Of a DNA stretch of 5,608 nt, positions 5,503 to 5,608 are shown piece after piece. This stretch comes from Deltaproteobacteria bacterium (lineage in GTDB: Bacteria > Desulfobacterota > Desulfobacteria > Desulfobacterales > JAFDFH01), in contig JAFDFH010000186.1 in NCBI GenBank assembly GCA_019309945.1, positions 1 to 5,608 on the forward strand, read 5' to 3'. The notes under the pieces were generated by a model, which saw nothing but the letters and a program-made list of their open reading frames with translations, searched no databases and had not been told where the DNA came from. Position 1 is the stretch's first letter. Each line of letters opens with the position of its first letter. A program made the translations under genes and the position numbers.

Positions 5503-5608
5503 ATAAAACTTTTTCCTGTCAGCGGGAGTATACCGACCATACTCTTCAAAGTCGTGCCAGAACATATCTGCTAACTCTTCTGCCAGTTTGTAGACATCTA
5601 ACTCGTGC

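Larger units (their letters stand above)
5104..5608 (-). pseudogene. Four-helix-bundle (23S rRNA intervening-sequence protein family) gene, disrupted; 5' end beyond window
   Basis: Two minus-strand fragments match a single protein family (the IVP/S23 four-helix-bundle proteins). The N-terminal piece (5608-5499) reads HELDVYKLAEEL, then ADMFWHDFEEYGRY, then TPADRKKFYL. It then enters a foreign insertion and hits a stop three codons later. The C-terminal piece (5259-5104) continues YLRGSLEETQSWLRKLI and then VEKLDPKLNAFVNTTKA, ending at TGA. Excising 5260-5502 (the insertion plus one ATAG) joins them in frame as FYLYLRGS, which is the family's conserved segment. The N-terminal piece also seems to lack ~25-30 residues that members usually carry between the WxDF helix and the EGYGRY loop, pointing to an earlier in-frame deletion near 5542-5550. 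Family members were first known from insertions in 23S rRNA genes and also occur as stand-alone genes; their cellular role is unclear. This copy is almost certainly non-functional. The initiation codon lies outside the window. Confidence 0.85.

Overview
The window comes from a bacterial chromosome of moderate, slightly AT-leaning composition. I infer a Gram-negative environmental bacterium, most likely a sulfate-reducer-type Desulfobacterota lineage. That guess rests on the protein mix (a DUF89/ARMT1-like protein, an APH-like/P-loop kinase and a four-helix-bundle 'S23' gene set among heptamer repeats). It comes from recall, not from a search.

All genes lie on the minus strand, so the window reads right to left. 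The right end (about 5104-5608) holds a dead four-helix-bundle (23S rRNA intervening-sequence protein, IVP) gene. It is split by a 239-bp non-coding insertion (5260-5498) with imperfect terminal inverted repeats made of degenerate GGTTCA heptamers. An exact 4-bp ATAG duplication flanks the insertion. Removing the insertion and one ATAG copy restores the reading frame exactly. Between this pseudogene and the first intact gene is a short spacer (5036-5103) with another heptamer tract and a near-copy (GTTACCGTTCAC) of the insertion's end.

Four tightly packed co-directional genes follow and probably form one operon: (1) a two-domain APH-like/P-loop kinase (3443-5035); (2) a GT-B glycosyltransferase of the GT4 type (2012-3421), 21 bp downstream; (3) a HAD-family hydrolase (1180-2022) overlapping the glycosyltransferase end by 11 bp with its own GGAG ribosome site; (4) a DUF89/ARMT1-like protein (from 1139, cut by the left edge of the window), 40 bp downstream. 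A kinase, a sugar transferase and two phosphatase-type folds side by side suggest an uncharacterised phosphosugar or glycoside pathway. The substrates cannot be read from the sequence.

The strongest observation is the dated-looking insertion: a small non-autonomous MITE-like element with a visible 4-bp target duplication inside an IVP gene that had apparently already lost an internal segment. Its heptamer ends recur next to the operon start. No rRNA, tRNA, CRISPR array or convincing terminator or promoter was seen.
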